DNA of 7,646 nt from Planctomycetaceae bacterium. GTDB taxonomy: Bacteria > Planctomycetota > Planctomycetia > Pirellulales > Pirellulaceae. The translations under genes and the position numbers were made by a program. A model generated the notes under the pieces. The model was given only the letters and a program-made list of their open reading frames with translations, made no database searches and had not been told where the DNA came from. The stretch is from the NCBI GenBank assembly GCA_003455945.1, contig DMPQ01000304.1, forward strand, positions 11,880 through 19,525, given 5' to 3'. Shown piece by piece: positions 1 through 6,772 of the stretch (position 1 is its first letter; the number at the start of each line of letters is the position of its first letter).

Positions 1-660
1 GTCCGCCGATTGGTAGATCCGCGAGACGTTGGCGCGCCGCGCGGGAGGTTTCAGGCCGAGTGCCCGAAAGACGATCGGCAGATCCCGCTCGCTCGTCTCG
101 GTCAGGCCGACGAACCAGCAGCGTTCGAGGAAACCGATTGCCGCTTCGAGCTCGCGGCGGCCGACCGTTCCGCTCCCCTCGGGATCGTCTCCCGACATGG
201 CGAACGCGAGGAAGCGGACCATGTGGTTGCCGCCGTACTGCTCGTCGAGCCAGCGAAGGAACGGAACACGATCGCGGGGAGCGCCGAGCCGCGCCAGATC
301 TCGGGCGTGATGCGGATGTCTCGGGTCGTCGGCGATGCCGCAATGATGGTTGTACAGACTGACGACTCGCGTCGTCGGATCGCGCAGGAAGGTGAAGTAG
401 CGCGGCGGCAGCGACGAGAGTTCGTGCAGCCCCCAGTGCACGCGATGTCCGAAGAAGAGCTCGACCTGATCAGGGCTCAATCGCCGTCGCGCGATCGTCT
501 CCTTGGCCTCGCGAACGATCGCCTCACGCGACTCGGCCGGTTCGGCCAGGCAGATCCCTCGGCGACCGTAGCGTCCGAACGCCTCGACCAGCGTCGTCCC
601 CCCGCACTTCGCGACGTGAGCGAAGAGATGGCAGTGCGTGGCTCGCCGACGTCCGAACAT
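1..660 (-). CDS. Sulfotransferase family protein (Sulfotransfer_2-like), C-terminus cut by window edge
   Basis: The frame is open from an ATG at 660 down to base 1, giving 220 residues with no stop, so the 3' end lies outside the window. Residues 15-24 (HVAKCGGTTL) match the phosphosulfate-binding loop usually seen as HxPKTAGTT, with Lys18 as the expected catalytic or PAPS-contacting lysine. Residues 93-103 (RDPTTRVVSLY) match the 3'-phosphate-binding motif RDPxxRxxSxY. FVGLTE at 183-188 is also typical of this family. Such enzymes transfer sulfate from PAPS to a sugar or other hydroxyl or amino group; the acceptor cannot be read from sequence. There is no signal peptide or membrane segment in the visible part. 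The start is bounded by an in-frame TAA at 760-762, and no other ATG, GTG or TTG lies between; GGAG sits about 13 nt upstream. It is divergent from comB. Family assignment is confident, substrate unknown. Confidence 0.88.
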   Translation of the reverse strand, partial: MFGRRRATHCHLFAHVAKCGGTTLVEAFGRYGRRGICLAEPAESREAIVREAKETIARRRLSPDQVELFFGHRVHWGLHELSSLPPRYFTFLRDPTTRVVSLYNHHCGIADDPRHPHHARDLARLGAPRDRVPFLRWLDEQYGGNHMVRFLAFAMSGDDPEGSGTVGRRELEAAIGFLERCWFVGLTETSERDLPIVFRALGLKPPARRANVSRIYQSAD

Positions 661-743
661 CGTGGCTTCGTTCTCCGGAGTCGCTCGGTGGGGAGTCGAT
701 CGAGAGGAATCGGTCGGGGACAGTGCGAGATGGTGCCGTGAGG

Positions 744-782
744 GCGGATCGATTCCATGTTAATCCGAAGTCATCGATCCGC
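744..782. repeat. 10-bp perfect inverted repeat in the divergent intergenic region
   Basis: GCGGATCGAT (744-753) is the exact reverse complement of ATCGATCCGC (773-782). The 19-bp spacer is AT-richer than its surroundings and contains TTAA. It lies between the divergent sulfotransferase and comB starts, in a 257-bp stretch (661-917) that holds no gene I can support. It could be an operator for a dimeric regulator or a hairpin in a leader transcript; nothing in the sequence chooses between them. Confidence 0.5.
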
Positions 783-786
783 TCCC

Positions 787-814
787 GGTAGCGCCTGCCG
801 CAGGTGGTAGCGCC
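787..814. repeat. 9-bp direct repeat flanking a small palindrome
   Basis: GGTAGCGCC occurs at 787-795 and again at 806-814, a 19-bp period. The short palindrome CCTGCCGCAGG (794-804) lies across the spacer. It starts 5 bp after the inverted repeat at 744-782 and ends about 100 bp before the comB start. Tandem half-sites at roughly two helical turns can be a regulator binding site, but no regulator gene is nearby and a chance repeat is possible. Confidence 0.35.
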
Positions 815-901
815 CCTGATCCCCCGCTCCCGCTCTTCCGGCTATTCGTCAGAATACCTCGATCCGGCCGATGCTCCTTCCTGGAGCTCGGTTCGCCGCC
901 C

Positions 902-906
902 AGGAG
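902..906 (+). promoter_or_regulatory. Ribosome binding site deciding the comB start
   Basis: AGGAG at 902-906 sits 11 nt before the ATG at 918. The frame stays open back to a GTG at 804, but that start has no comparable site and would add 38 residues unlike the family. This favours 918. Confidence 0.6.
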
Positions 907-917
907 TTTCGACCGCC

Positions 918-1703
918 ATGCCCTCTCCCGAAGCCGAACGACCGGGGAAGATCGTCACCTGGTTTCTCCCTTCGCTCGGAATTGCCGCCGAGGCAGAGGG
1001 GGCGGTGGCGGTGGTGATCGATGTCCTTCGCGCATCGACGACGATCGTGACGGCCTTGGCTCATGGCGCCGATTGGGTTCGGCCCTGTCTGGAAGTGGAC
1101 GAGGCATCGGCCGAGCGGAGCTCCCGCCCCGGTTCGTTGGCCGGCGGGGAGCGTGGCGGCCTGCCGATCGCCGGCTTCGATCTCGGCAATTCTCCGGGGG
1201 ACTATTCCGAAGCGAAGGTCGCGGGGAAGGGGATCGTCTTCACCACGACGAACGGGACGCGAGCGCTGCATGCGGTGCGTGGCGCCCGCGAAATCGTGAT
1301 CGGAGCGTTCGTGAACCTGACGGCGCTCGCGAATCGACTCGCGGAAGAGCGGTCGATTCTGCTGGTGTGCGCCGGGACCGGCGGGCGAGTGACTCGTGAA
1401 GACGTGCTGTTCGCCGGAGCGCTGGCCCACCGGCTCGAATGCCGGGATCGGGAGCGGGGGGGAGCGGAACGCGAGCTCGACGACATGACTCGAATCGCCC
1501 GCGACGCTTGGGTCGGAGTCGACGGTCCGTCGGAGGGGCGCCTGTCGGACGAGAGATTGGTCGACGAGCTGCGCCGGACGACCGGGGGGCGCAATCTCGC
1601 TCGCCTCGGCCTCGATCGCGATCTGGCTCAGGTCGCCCGAACCGATGCGTTCGATCTCGTCCCTCGCTTCGATGCCGCCTCGGGAATGTTGCGGCGCGAC
1701 TGA
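918..1703 (+). CDS. comB: 2-phosphosulfolactate phosphatase, ComB family
   Basis: The 261-residue protein has the conserved blocks of the ComB family in order: IDVLRASTT (34-42), GERGG (77-81), GFDLGNSP (86-93), TTTNGTRAL (109-117), CAGTGGR (151-157) and EDVLFAG (161-167). Members hydrolyse the phosphate of (2R)-phospho-3-sulfolactate to give sulfolactate. This is a step of coenzyme M synthesis in methanogens and of sulfolactate metabolism in various bacteria (EC 3.1.3.71); the enzyme is Mg-dependent and cytosolic. The length is slightly above the usual of about 240, mostly in a polar insertion around 172-210. The ATG at 918 is chosen on its AGGAG site and because homology begins only after about residue 10. 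The next gene, glyQS, is 134 bp downstream with no functional link. No comA, comC or other sulfonate gene is in view, so the pathway role is inferred from the family alone. Confidence 0.88.
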   Translation: MPSPEAERPGKIVTWFLPSLGIAAEAEGAVAVVIDVLRASTTIVTALAHGADWVRPCLEVDEASAERSSRPGSLAGGERGGLPIAGFDLGNSPGDYSEAKVAGKGIVFTTTNGTRALHAVRGAREIVIGAFVNLTALANRLAEERSILLVCAGTGGRVTREDVLFAGALAHRLECRDRERGGAERELDDMTRIARDAWVGVDGPSEGRLSDERLVDELRRTTGGRNLARLGLDRDLAQVARTDAFDLVPRFDAASGMLRRD

Positions 1704-1730
1704 GGCGACATGGCGTTGATGGACGACCTC

Positions 1731-1777
1731 CGTGATCGGCTGCTGCGCCGGTCAGCCTCTCCCGTAGACCGATCACG
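1731..1777 (+). repeat. 9-bp inverted repeat in the glyQS leader
   Basis: CGTGATCGG (1731-1739) pairs perfectly with CCGATCACG (1769-1777), with a 29-nt spacer. A competing short stem GGCTG/CAGCC (1738-1742 with 1753-1757) shares two bases with its left arm. The right arm overlaps by two bases the left arm of the hairpin at 1776-1799, so the two structures cannot both be fully formed in one RNA. Confidence 0.45.
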
Positions 1778-1799
1778 CCGAGCGTCGGTAGACTCGGCG
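1776..1799 (+). terminator. Candidate hairpin terminator or attenuator between comB and glyQS
   Basis: CGCCGAG (1776-1782) pairs perfectly with CTCGGCG (1793-1799) around a 10-nt loop. It is followed by GTTTCG, which has only three T residues, so it is a weak candidate for a classical intrinsic terminator. It lies 73 nt after the comB stop and 38 nt before the glyQS start. It could end the comB transcript or act in the glyQS leader. Confidence 0.35.
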
Positions 1800-1837
1800 G
1801 TTTCGTATCGCACCTTCTGTGACCGAGCGGCCCCCTC

Positions 1838-3442
1838 ATGGACATGGACAAGCTCGTCTCGCTCTGCAAGCGGCGAGGCTTTCTCTTCCAGTCGAGCGAG
1901 ATCTACGGCGGGATCAACGGCTTCTGGGACTACGGTCCGCTCGGAGTCGAGCTGAAGCGGAACATCAAGCAGGCCTGGTGGCTCGACATGGTCACCGGCC
2001 ATGACGATCTGAACGTGCTTCCCGGTGCCCCGTCGTCGTACGAGATGACCGGCCTGGACTGCACGATCCTGATGCACCCGCAGGTCTGGAAGTGCTCCGG
2101 CCATTACGACCTGTTCCACGACTACATGGTCGACTGTCGCGAGTCGAAGAAGCGGTATCGTCACGATCAGGTGGCCGGTCGTTGGGTGACCTGCAAGGGG
2201 CAGAAGATCTTCGCGACGGCGCCGTCGGGAACCGACGCCGAGGCGGAGATCGAGCACGCCGCGATGAAGTTCTTCAACCTGCGAGGAAAGGATCGCGATC
2301 AACTCGCCTTCGACGGACCGGTGCGCAGCCTGACCGAGGTGACGGAACTCGCCTCGGTGCTCGGTCCCGACGCGAAGCAACTCGGAACGCTCACCGAGCC
2401 TCGCGAATTCAATCTGATGTTCAAGACGTTCGTCGGCGCCTTGTCGGGTGAAGAAGGGGCGGCGTTCCTTCGCCCCGAAACGGCTCAGGGGATCTTCGTC
2501 AACTTCAAGAACGTCATCGACAGCACGCGGCATCGATTGCCGCTGGGGATCGCTCAGGTCGGCAAGAGCTTCCGCAACGAGATCACTCCCCGCAACTTCA
2601 CCTTCCGCTCGCGCGAGTTCGAGCAGATGGAGATCGAGTTCTTCTGCCATCCCGACTCGTCGGCGGATTGGTATCGCTACTGGCGCGATCGCCGCGTCGC
2701 CTGGTACAAGGGGCTCGGACTTTCGGGCGATCGTCTCAGGCTGCGCGAGCACCATCGCGAGGAGCTGGCGCACTACTCGATCGGAACCGCCGACATCGAA
2801 TACGCCTTTCCGTTCCTCGCGGCCGGCGACTACGGCGAGCTGGAGGGAATCGCTCACCGAGGCGATTTCGATCTTCGCAGTCACATGGAAGGGAAGCTCG
2901 ACGAGAAGACTCGGCCGCTGCAGTTGCAGCTCGGGGCGGACGGCAAGCCGCGATGGAAGGGGAGCGGCAAGGATCTCTCGCAACGGGACGAACTGACCGG
3001 CGAGCGATTCGTGCCGCACGTCATCGAACCGTCGGCCGGTGCGGATCGTGCGGCACTGGCGTTCCTGTGCGAGGCCTATGACGAGGACGAGGCGCCGGAC
3101 GAGAACGGCAAGCCTCAGACACGCGTCGTGCTCCGGTTCAATCCGCGTCTGGCGCCGATCAAGGCGGCGATCCTGCCGCTGGTGAAGAAGGACGGCATGC
3201 CCGAGCTGGCTCAGGAGCTCTACCTCCGACTCAAGCGGAAGATGAATGTCTTCTACGACGAGAAGGGGGCGGTCGGACGACGCTATCGTCGGCAGGACGA
3301 GATCGGGACGCCGTACTGCCTGACGGTCGATTCCCAGACGCTCGCCGATCGGACGGTCACCCTTCGCGATCGCGACTCGCTCGAGCAGATCCGGATCGGT
3401 CTGGACGACGTTCCGGCCGAGCTCGAACGACGTCTGAGCTGA
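1838..3442 (+). CDS. glyQS: Glycyl-tRNA synthetase, single-chain alpha2 (dimeric) type
   Basis: This 534-residue class II aminoacyl-tRNA synthetase charges tRNA-Gly with glycine in the cytosol. The N-terminal block with SSEIYGGINGFWDYGP and GVELK is the signature of alpha2-type GlyRS, as opposed to the separate GlyQ/GlyS subunits. Class II motif 2 is FRNEITPRNFTFRSREFEQ (245-263). Motif 3 is VIEPSAGADR (395-404). The C-terminal part from about residue 425, including RFNPRLAPIKAAILPL, is the HGTP-type anticodon-binding domain. Length is normal to slightly long. TLTEPREFNLMFKT, near residue 190, is the usual segment before the catalytic core. The CxxC pair often found just ahead of it in bacterial alpha2 enzymes is absent. 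An in-frame TGA at 1820-1822 limits the start to the ATG at 1838 or 1844, and no strong Shine-Dalgarno is seen. The frame is intact, with frequent CGA Arg codons as in its left-side neighbours. Confidence 0.97.
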   Translation: MDMDKLVSLCKRRGFLFQSSEIYGGINGFWDYGPLGVELKRNIKQAWWLDMVTGHDDLNVLPGAPSSYEMTGLDCTILMHPQVWKCSGHYDLFHDYMVDCRESKKRYRHDQVAGRWVTCKGQKIFATAPSGTDAEAEIEHAAMKFFNLRGKDRDQLAFDGPVRSLTEVTELASVLGPDAKQLGTLTEPREFNLMFKTFVGALSGEEGAAFLRPETAQGIFVNFKNVIDSTRHRLPLGIAQVGKSFRNEITPRNFTFRSREFEQMEIEFFCHPDSSADWYRYWRDRRVAWYKGLGLSGDRLRLREHHREELAHYSIGTADIEYAFPFLAAGDYGELEGIAHRGDFDLRSHMEGKLDEKTRPLQLQLGADGKPRWKGSGKDLSQRDELTGERFVPHVIEPSAGADRAALAFLCEAYDEDEAPDENGKPQTRVVLRFNPRLAPIKAAILPLVKKDGMPELAQELYLRLKRKMNVFYDEKGAVGRRYRRQDEIGTPYCLTVDSQTLADRTVTLRDRDSLEQIRIGLDDVPAELERRLS

Positions 3443-3443
3443 G

Positions 3444-3458
3444 TCTCGATCGTCGAGA
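3444..3458. repeat. 6-bp inverted repeat just after the glyQS stop
   Basis: TCTCGA (3444-3449) and TCGAGA (3453-3458) are reverse complements around a TCG loop, two bases after the glyQS stop codon. On its own this is a weak hairpin. It sits next to the stronger one at 3464-3485. Confidence 0.3.
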
Positions 3459-3463
3459 GCGCG

Positions 3464-3485
3464 GGGGCGGTCGCATGACGGCCCC
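3464..3485. terminator. Candidate bidirectional hairpin terminator between convergent genes
   Basis: GGGGC-G-GTC (3464-3472) pairs with GAC-G-GCCCC (3477-3485) around a GCAT loop. This is an eight-pair GC-rich stem with one G-G mismatch. It sits in the 54-bp gap where glyQS (plus) and the acyltransferase gene (minus) converge, as expected for a shared transcription end. No clear T-run follows on either strand (TTCGT on plus), so classical intrinsic termination is uncertain. Confidence 0.45.
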
Positions 3486-3496
3486 TTCGTACCGCG

Positions 3497-4822
3497 TCAG
3501 CCTTGCGGCGACGCGCGGTTCGGTTCGATCGTCGGCGTCGCCGACAGCGCCAACGAGGCTCCGGCCGGCAGCGGCGTCGGCAGGCCCGACTCGACCTCCG
3601 AAGCGGGAGTCGCCGAGTCGGTTGCCGGTTTCTGCGTCGAGCGGCTCGGAATGAAGTGCCTCTCGACCAACCGGTAGAAGACGACTCCCGAACCGATCGA
3701 GGCGAGGACGCAGGTCGGTACGACGACCAGCATCGTCTCGAGCGGCGAGTCGACTCCGGCTCGCCACGCCGCATGCGAGATCCCCTTGGCCACCACGGCG
3801 TGCGACAGGTAGATGCTGTAGCTGATCCGGCCGACTCGGCGGAGCGGTTCCAGAACGCTCCACCGTGCGATCCGCGACTCGACGTCGATCGTCAGGCTCG
3901 TCGCGAGAGTGAAGGCGAAGGCGACGAAGCGGTCGATGTCGTGATTCGGCATCGCTTCGAGCAGGCGAGCCGGATCGCGCAGATGAGCGACGATGCCGAG
4001 CGCCAGGGCGGCGTGAGTCGCGTGGACCTGCCATCCTCGGGCGAAGTGGATGCGCCAGTACAGCAGCAAGCCGCAGGCGATCAGCAGCCACTGGCCGTCG
4101 AAGATCGAACCGTGAACGTCGATCCCGGTCAGCTTCGAGATCACCTTGCCGCTCATCGCGACCACCGTGAACAGCGCGAACGCGGTCAGAATCCGTCGCG
4201 GCAAGGCGACCAGGATCAGCGCAGCGACGACATAGAACTGCTCTTCGTAGGCGAGGGTCCAGGTATTGGGGAGCAGGTGGCTCGAAGGGCTCCCTCCCAG
4301 GCAGTGCCGCCATGACTCGGTAAGCGTCACGTTTCCCAGGAGCACGTCGAACGGAAGCTCGAGCGGGTGGAGAATCGAGAAGGTCCCTCCGGTCAGGACT
4401 CCCGGCCACTTCGACTCGATCAGGATGATCGCGATCGCCGAGACGGCCAGCGCGATCCAGTAGGGCGGATAGATGCGGACGAATCGCCGCTTCAGGAACT
4501 CCCCCGCACCGCCGCGATCGACTCGCGCGGTCAGCGTCGCCATGATGCAGTAGCCGCTGATGACGAAGAAGATCGGAACGCCGATCCAGGTACGGGCGGC
4601 GAGCCAGAGCAGGGCCGAACCGAGATCGTCGACCGGGCGATCGTCGTTCCAGAAGCGGTGCGCGATCCCCTGCATCGACGCATGAAAGACGACGAGCATC
4701 AGACAGCAGGTCCCTCGCCAGACGTCCAGCAGCTCGAGCCTGCGCGGTCGCGGGTACGAGACCGGGGCGGGGGAAGCATCGCGGAGCGCAGTCGCGCCGT
4801 CGGCTTGGGGAGAATCGTTCAT
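3497..4822 (-). CDS. Membrane acyltransferase, acyltransferase-3 family (OafA/YrhL-like)
   Basis: The 441-residue integral membrane protein has the acyltransferase-3 signatures in order: RRLELLDVWRG (27-37), LVVFHAS (43-49) with the conserved His47, FFVISGYCI (85-93), KRRFVRIYPPYW (111-122), YEEQFYV (192-198) and GRISYSIYLSH (331-341). About ten hydrophobic segments lie between 35 and 390. The first 25 residues and the tail after about 393 are polar and rich in Pro, Ser, Thr and Ala, probably outside the membrane core. Family members acylate (often acetylate) sugars of O-antigen, exopolysaccharide or peptidoglycan, or glycolipids; the acceptor here is unknown. The ATG at 4822 leaves a sensible short N-terminus before the first motif. 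A GTG two codons earlier is possible, and no strong Shine-Dalgarno is seen. It lies 140 bp downstream of purM on the same strand, and that gap holds no gene or clear terminator. With the sulfotransferase it hints at surface glycan decoration. Confidence 0.93.
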   Translation of the reverse strand: MNDSPQADGATALRDASPAPVSYPRPRRLELLDVWRGTCCLMLVVFHASMQGIAHRFWNDDRPVDDLGSALLWLAARTWIGVPIFFVISGYCIMATLTARVDRGGAGEFLKRRFVRIYPPYWIALAVSAIAIILIESKWPGVLTGGTFSILHPLELPFDVLLGNVTLTESWRHCLGGSPSSHLLPNTWTLAYEEQFYVVAALILVALPRRILTAFALFTVVAMSGKVISKLTGIDVHGSIFDGQWLLIACGLLLYWRIHFARGWQVHATHAALALGIVAHLRDPARLLEAMPNHDIDRFVAFAFTLATSLTIDVESRIARWSVLEPLRRVGRISYSIYLSHAVVAKGISHAAWRAGVDSPLETMLVVVPTCVLASIGSGVVFYRLVERHFIPSRSTQKPATDSATPASEVESGLPTPLPAGASLALSATPTIEPNRASPQG

Positions 4823-4962
4823 CGGCACCGGTCCGGCTCGTCCGATCGCATCGACGGGCGAGCCTCGAACGGTGGGCGGCGGCCGGTGCGATTCGAGTCG
4901 AACTGTAGGCCGTCCCTGGGGTGCCGCGAGCGGGCGAAAGTGCGGCGCGGCGTTCGGTCGGG

Positions 4963-6051
4963 TCAGCCCGCGTCCGCGGAGTCGCTCCATGCGACCTTGC
5001 GACTTCCGGAAGGGACTTCGACCGCTCGGCCGATCGTCCAATGCGGCAGTCCGGTCGTAGCGATCAGATCGGCCACCGGACCGGCATGATGGGGCGACAC
5101 GATCATGACCATGCCGATCCCCATGTTGAAGACGCGGAACATCTCGGCGAGATCCAGGTCGGCCAGACACCGGAGCCAGTCGAAGGCGGGGGGGGCGGTC
5201 CAGCTGTCCCGGTCGATCCGGAGCGAAACGCCGTCCGGTACGATCCGCTCGAGGTTCTCGAACAGTCCCCCTCCGGTGATGTGCGCGATGCCGTGGACCG
5301 GTCGCTTCACTCGGTAGTGGTTGAGCACCTTGCGGACGGCCGAGACGTAGATCGTGGTCGGTTCCAGCAGGATCTCGCCGACGGTCGCTCCGAGTTCTTC
5401 GACCGGAGCGGAAACATCCAGGCCGGCATGCTCGAAGACCACCTTTCGGATCAGGCTGTAGCCGTTGGAGTGGAAACCGCTCGAGCCGATCCCGATCAGG
5501 ACGTCATCGGGAGCGATGCGGGTCCCGTCGATCAGCTGTTCCCGTTCGGCGACGCCGACGCAGAAGCCGGCGAGGTCGTATTCGCCCGGCGGATACATGT
5601 CCGGCATTTCCGCGGTCTCGCCGCCGATCAGGGCGCAGCCGGACTCCTGGCAGCCGGCGGCAATGCCGCCGACCACCGCCACGGTGGTGTCCACGTCCAG
5701 CTTGCCGGTGGCGAAGTAATCGAGGAAGAACAGCGGTTCGGCGCCCTGCACGACGAGATCGTTGACGCACATCGCCACGAGATCGATGCCGATCGTATCG
5801 TGAATACCGCTCTCGATCGCGATCTTGACCTTGGTGCCGACGCCGTCGTTGGCCGCGACGAGGATCGGATCCCTGAACCCGGCCGCCTTGAGATCGAACA
5901 GCCCGCCGAACCCGCCGATCTCGGCGTCCGCACCCGGCCGGCGCGTCGCCCGCACCAGCGGCTTGATGTCCTCGACCATCGCGTTCCCGGCATCGATATC
6001 GACGCCGGCGGCGGCGTAGGTCAGGCCGTTCTTGATCGCTTCATCCGACAT
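4963..6051 (-). CDS. purM: Phosphoribosylformylglycinamidine cyclo-ligase (AIR synthetase), apparently mosaic
   Basis: The 362-residue cytosolic enzyme catalyses the fifth step of purine synthesis, closing FGAM to AIR with ATP. Visible motifs are [16 protein letters not shown] (8-23), NDGVGTK (68-74), [11 protein letters not shown] (88-98), [10 protein letters not shown] (103-112), GGETAEMP (143-150), SNGYSLIRK (195-203), HITGGG (257-262) and FNMGIGM (308-314). Both the ATP-binding N-domain and the C-domain are complete and length is normal. The ATG at 6051 has AAGGA 8 nt upstream. The frame is open back to 6339, but that extension overlaps the divergent gene and shows no homology. Residues 1 to about 150 read as alphaproteobacterial and use no CGA or GGA codons. 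The C-half has planctomycete-like wording and 4 CGA among 11 Arg codons. The neighbours change style at the same place. Function is certain; natural continuity of the gene is not. Confidence 0.96.
   Translation of the reverse strand: MSDEAIKNGLTYAAAGVDIDAGNAMVEDIKPLVRATRRPGADAEIGGFGGLFDLKAAGFRDPILVAANDGVGTKVKIAIESGIHDTIGIDLVAMCVNDLVVQGAEPLFFLDYFATGKLDVDTTVAVVGGIAAGCQESGCALIGGETAEMPDMYPPGEYDLAGFCVGVAEREQLIDGTRIAPDDVLIGIGSSGFHSNGYSLIRKVVFEHAGLDVSAPVEELGATVGEILLEPTTIYVSAVRKVLNHYRVKRPVHGIAHITGGGLFENLERIVPDGVSLRIDRDSWTAPPAFDWLRCLADLDLAEMFRVFNMGIGMVMIVSPHHAGPVADLIATTGLPHWTIGRAVEVPSGSRKVAWSDSADAG
5455..5610. other. Apparent lineage junction inside purM
   Basis: Going leftward along purM, the coding style changes between about 5610 (GGETAEMP, residues 143-150) and 5455 (IRK, about residue 202). 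Right of it, Gly is almost always GGC, Arg is CGC or CGG, and the protein wording is alphaproteobacterial. Left of it, GGA and CGA codons appear (first CGA at residue 202) and the wording is like planctomycete PurM. The interval holds the very conserved [14 protein letters not shown] and HSNGYSL stretches, where two unrelated purM genes would share short identical runs, so the exact point cannot be fixed by eye. It also falls at the boundary of the two PurM domains. Confidence 0.6.
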
Positions 6052-6059
6052 GCGCCGGG

Positions 6060-6064
6060 TCCTT
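6060..6064 (-). promoter_or_regulatory. Ribosome binding site deciding the purM start
   Basis: Read on the minus strand, AAGGA lies 8 nt before the ATG at 6051. This supports that start over the much longer upstream extension of the frame. Confidence 0.65.
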
Positions 6065-6220
6065 CCGGTGGGCTGGAACTGCTGTTTCCGGGGAACAATC
6101 GCATTGCCTAGCAAAAAGCAATCCCGAACGGGCCAAAAACCAATCGCGGATGGGCATGGAATTGCCATTCCTTGGGGACATGAATAGCGTGAACCTGCTT
6201 CCTTCGCCAACAGTCCGCCG

Positions 6221-6754
6221 ATGACCATCGCCAATGCCCTGACCCTGCTGCGCCTGTGCCTCATCCCGCTGATCGTGGTGATGATCCATAGCGGCCGCTT
6301 CGGAATCGCGACGGTGATCTTCATCATCGCCGGCCTCACCGACGCGCTCGACGGCTATCTTGCCCGCAAACTCAACCAGCAGACGGAGATCGGCGCCTAT
6401 CTTGATGCGCTCGCCGACAAATCGCTGATCGCGGCGAGCTTCATCGCACTGGTTTTCGTGCAGCTCGTGCCGTTCTGGCTGGTGGTGCTGGTGATTTTCC
6501 GCGACCTGATGATCGTCGGCACCGTCGCCATCGCCTGGCTGATGAACAACCCGATCCCGATCGAACCGCTGCGCGTCTCCAAGGCCAACACCGCGGCGCA
6601 GATCGTCGCGGTCGCGACCACGCTCGGCGCGCGTGGCTTCAGCGTGCCGCTGCCGGAACCCGTCTTTCTCGGCATCTACGCGATCGTCGCCGCCTTGACG
6701 GTTATTTCGGTCGCGGCCTATTTCTCGCGCTGGTTCGCGCATATGGCCGAGTAA
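6221..6754 (+). CDS. CDP-alcohol phosphatidyltransferase family membrane protein
   Basis: The 177-residue protein carries the complete family signature D-x2-DG-x2-AR-x8-G-x3-D-x3-D at residues 41-66 (D41, D44, G45, A48, R49, G58, D62, D66). These residues bind the metal and CDP-diacylglycerol. Five or six hydrophobic segments are visible, as expected for this inner-membrane family. It transfers a phosphatidyl group from CDP-diacylglycerol to an alcohol. Glycerol-3-phosphate (PgsA-like) or phosphatidylglycerol (cardiolipin synthase type) are the likely acceptors, but the sequence does not decide, so no symbol is given. An in-frame TAG at 6185-6187 leaves the ATG at 6221 as the only good start; no clear Shine-Dalgarno precedes it. 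It is divergent from purM across 169 bp and 18 bp ahead of the transporter gene, so those two are likely one operon. This order is familiar from Alphaproteobacteria. Confidence 0.93.
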   Translation: MTIANALTLLRLCLIPLIVVMIHSGRFGIATVIFIIAGLTDALDGYLARKLNQQTEIGAYLDALADKSLIAASFIALVFVQLVPFWLVVLVIFRDLMIVGTVAIAWLMNNPIPIEPLRVSKANTAAQIVAVATTLGARGFSVPLPEPVFLGIYAIVAALTVISVAAYFSRWFAHMAE

Positions 6755-6761
6755 AATCGGC

Positions 6762-6766
6762 GGGAG
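6762..6766 (+). promoter_or_regulatory. Ribosome binding site of the AI-2E family transporter gene
   Basis: GGGAG at 6762-6766 lies 6 nt before the ATG at 6773, within the 18-bp gap after the previous stop codon. It fixes the start and supports translation from a shared transcript. Confidence 0.65.
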
Positions 6767-6772
6767 AGCAGG

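Noticed and set aside
10..741. Open frame (243 codons) on the plus strand over the sulfotransferase
   Set aside because: The minus strand has clear PAPS-binding motifs in the right order; the plus frame has none.
1704..1837. T-box riboswitch ahead of glyQS
   Set aside because: I see neither the conserved T-box sequence nor a specifier stem arrangement, and the space is short for one.
1710..1955. Small plus-strand frame between comB and glyQS
   Set aside because: It runs about 115 bp into glyQS in another frame, is Arg and Ser-rich and has no ribosome site of note. The region is better explained by the paired repeats.
1628..3019. Long open frame (463 codons) on the minus strand opposite glyQS
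   Set aside because: It is antisense to the strongly conserved glyQS, shows no recognisable motif and has the skewed composition of a shadow frame in GC-rich DNA.
4921..6111. Open frame (396 codons) on the plus strand across purM
   Set aside because: It is antisense to purM along its whole length, low in complexity and without domain signatures.
6052..6220. Promoters for purM and the phosphatidyltransferase gene in the divergent gap
   Set aside because: Several AT-richer stretches and a 5-bp stem (GGAAT/ATTCC, 6158-6171) exist, but no convincing -35/-10 pair with proper spacing could be assigned.
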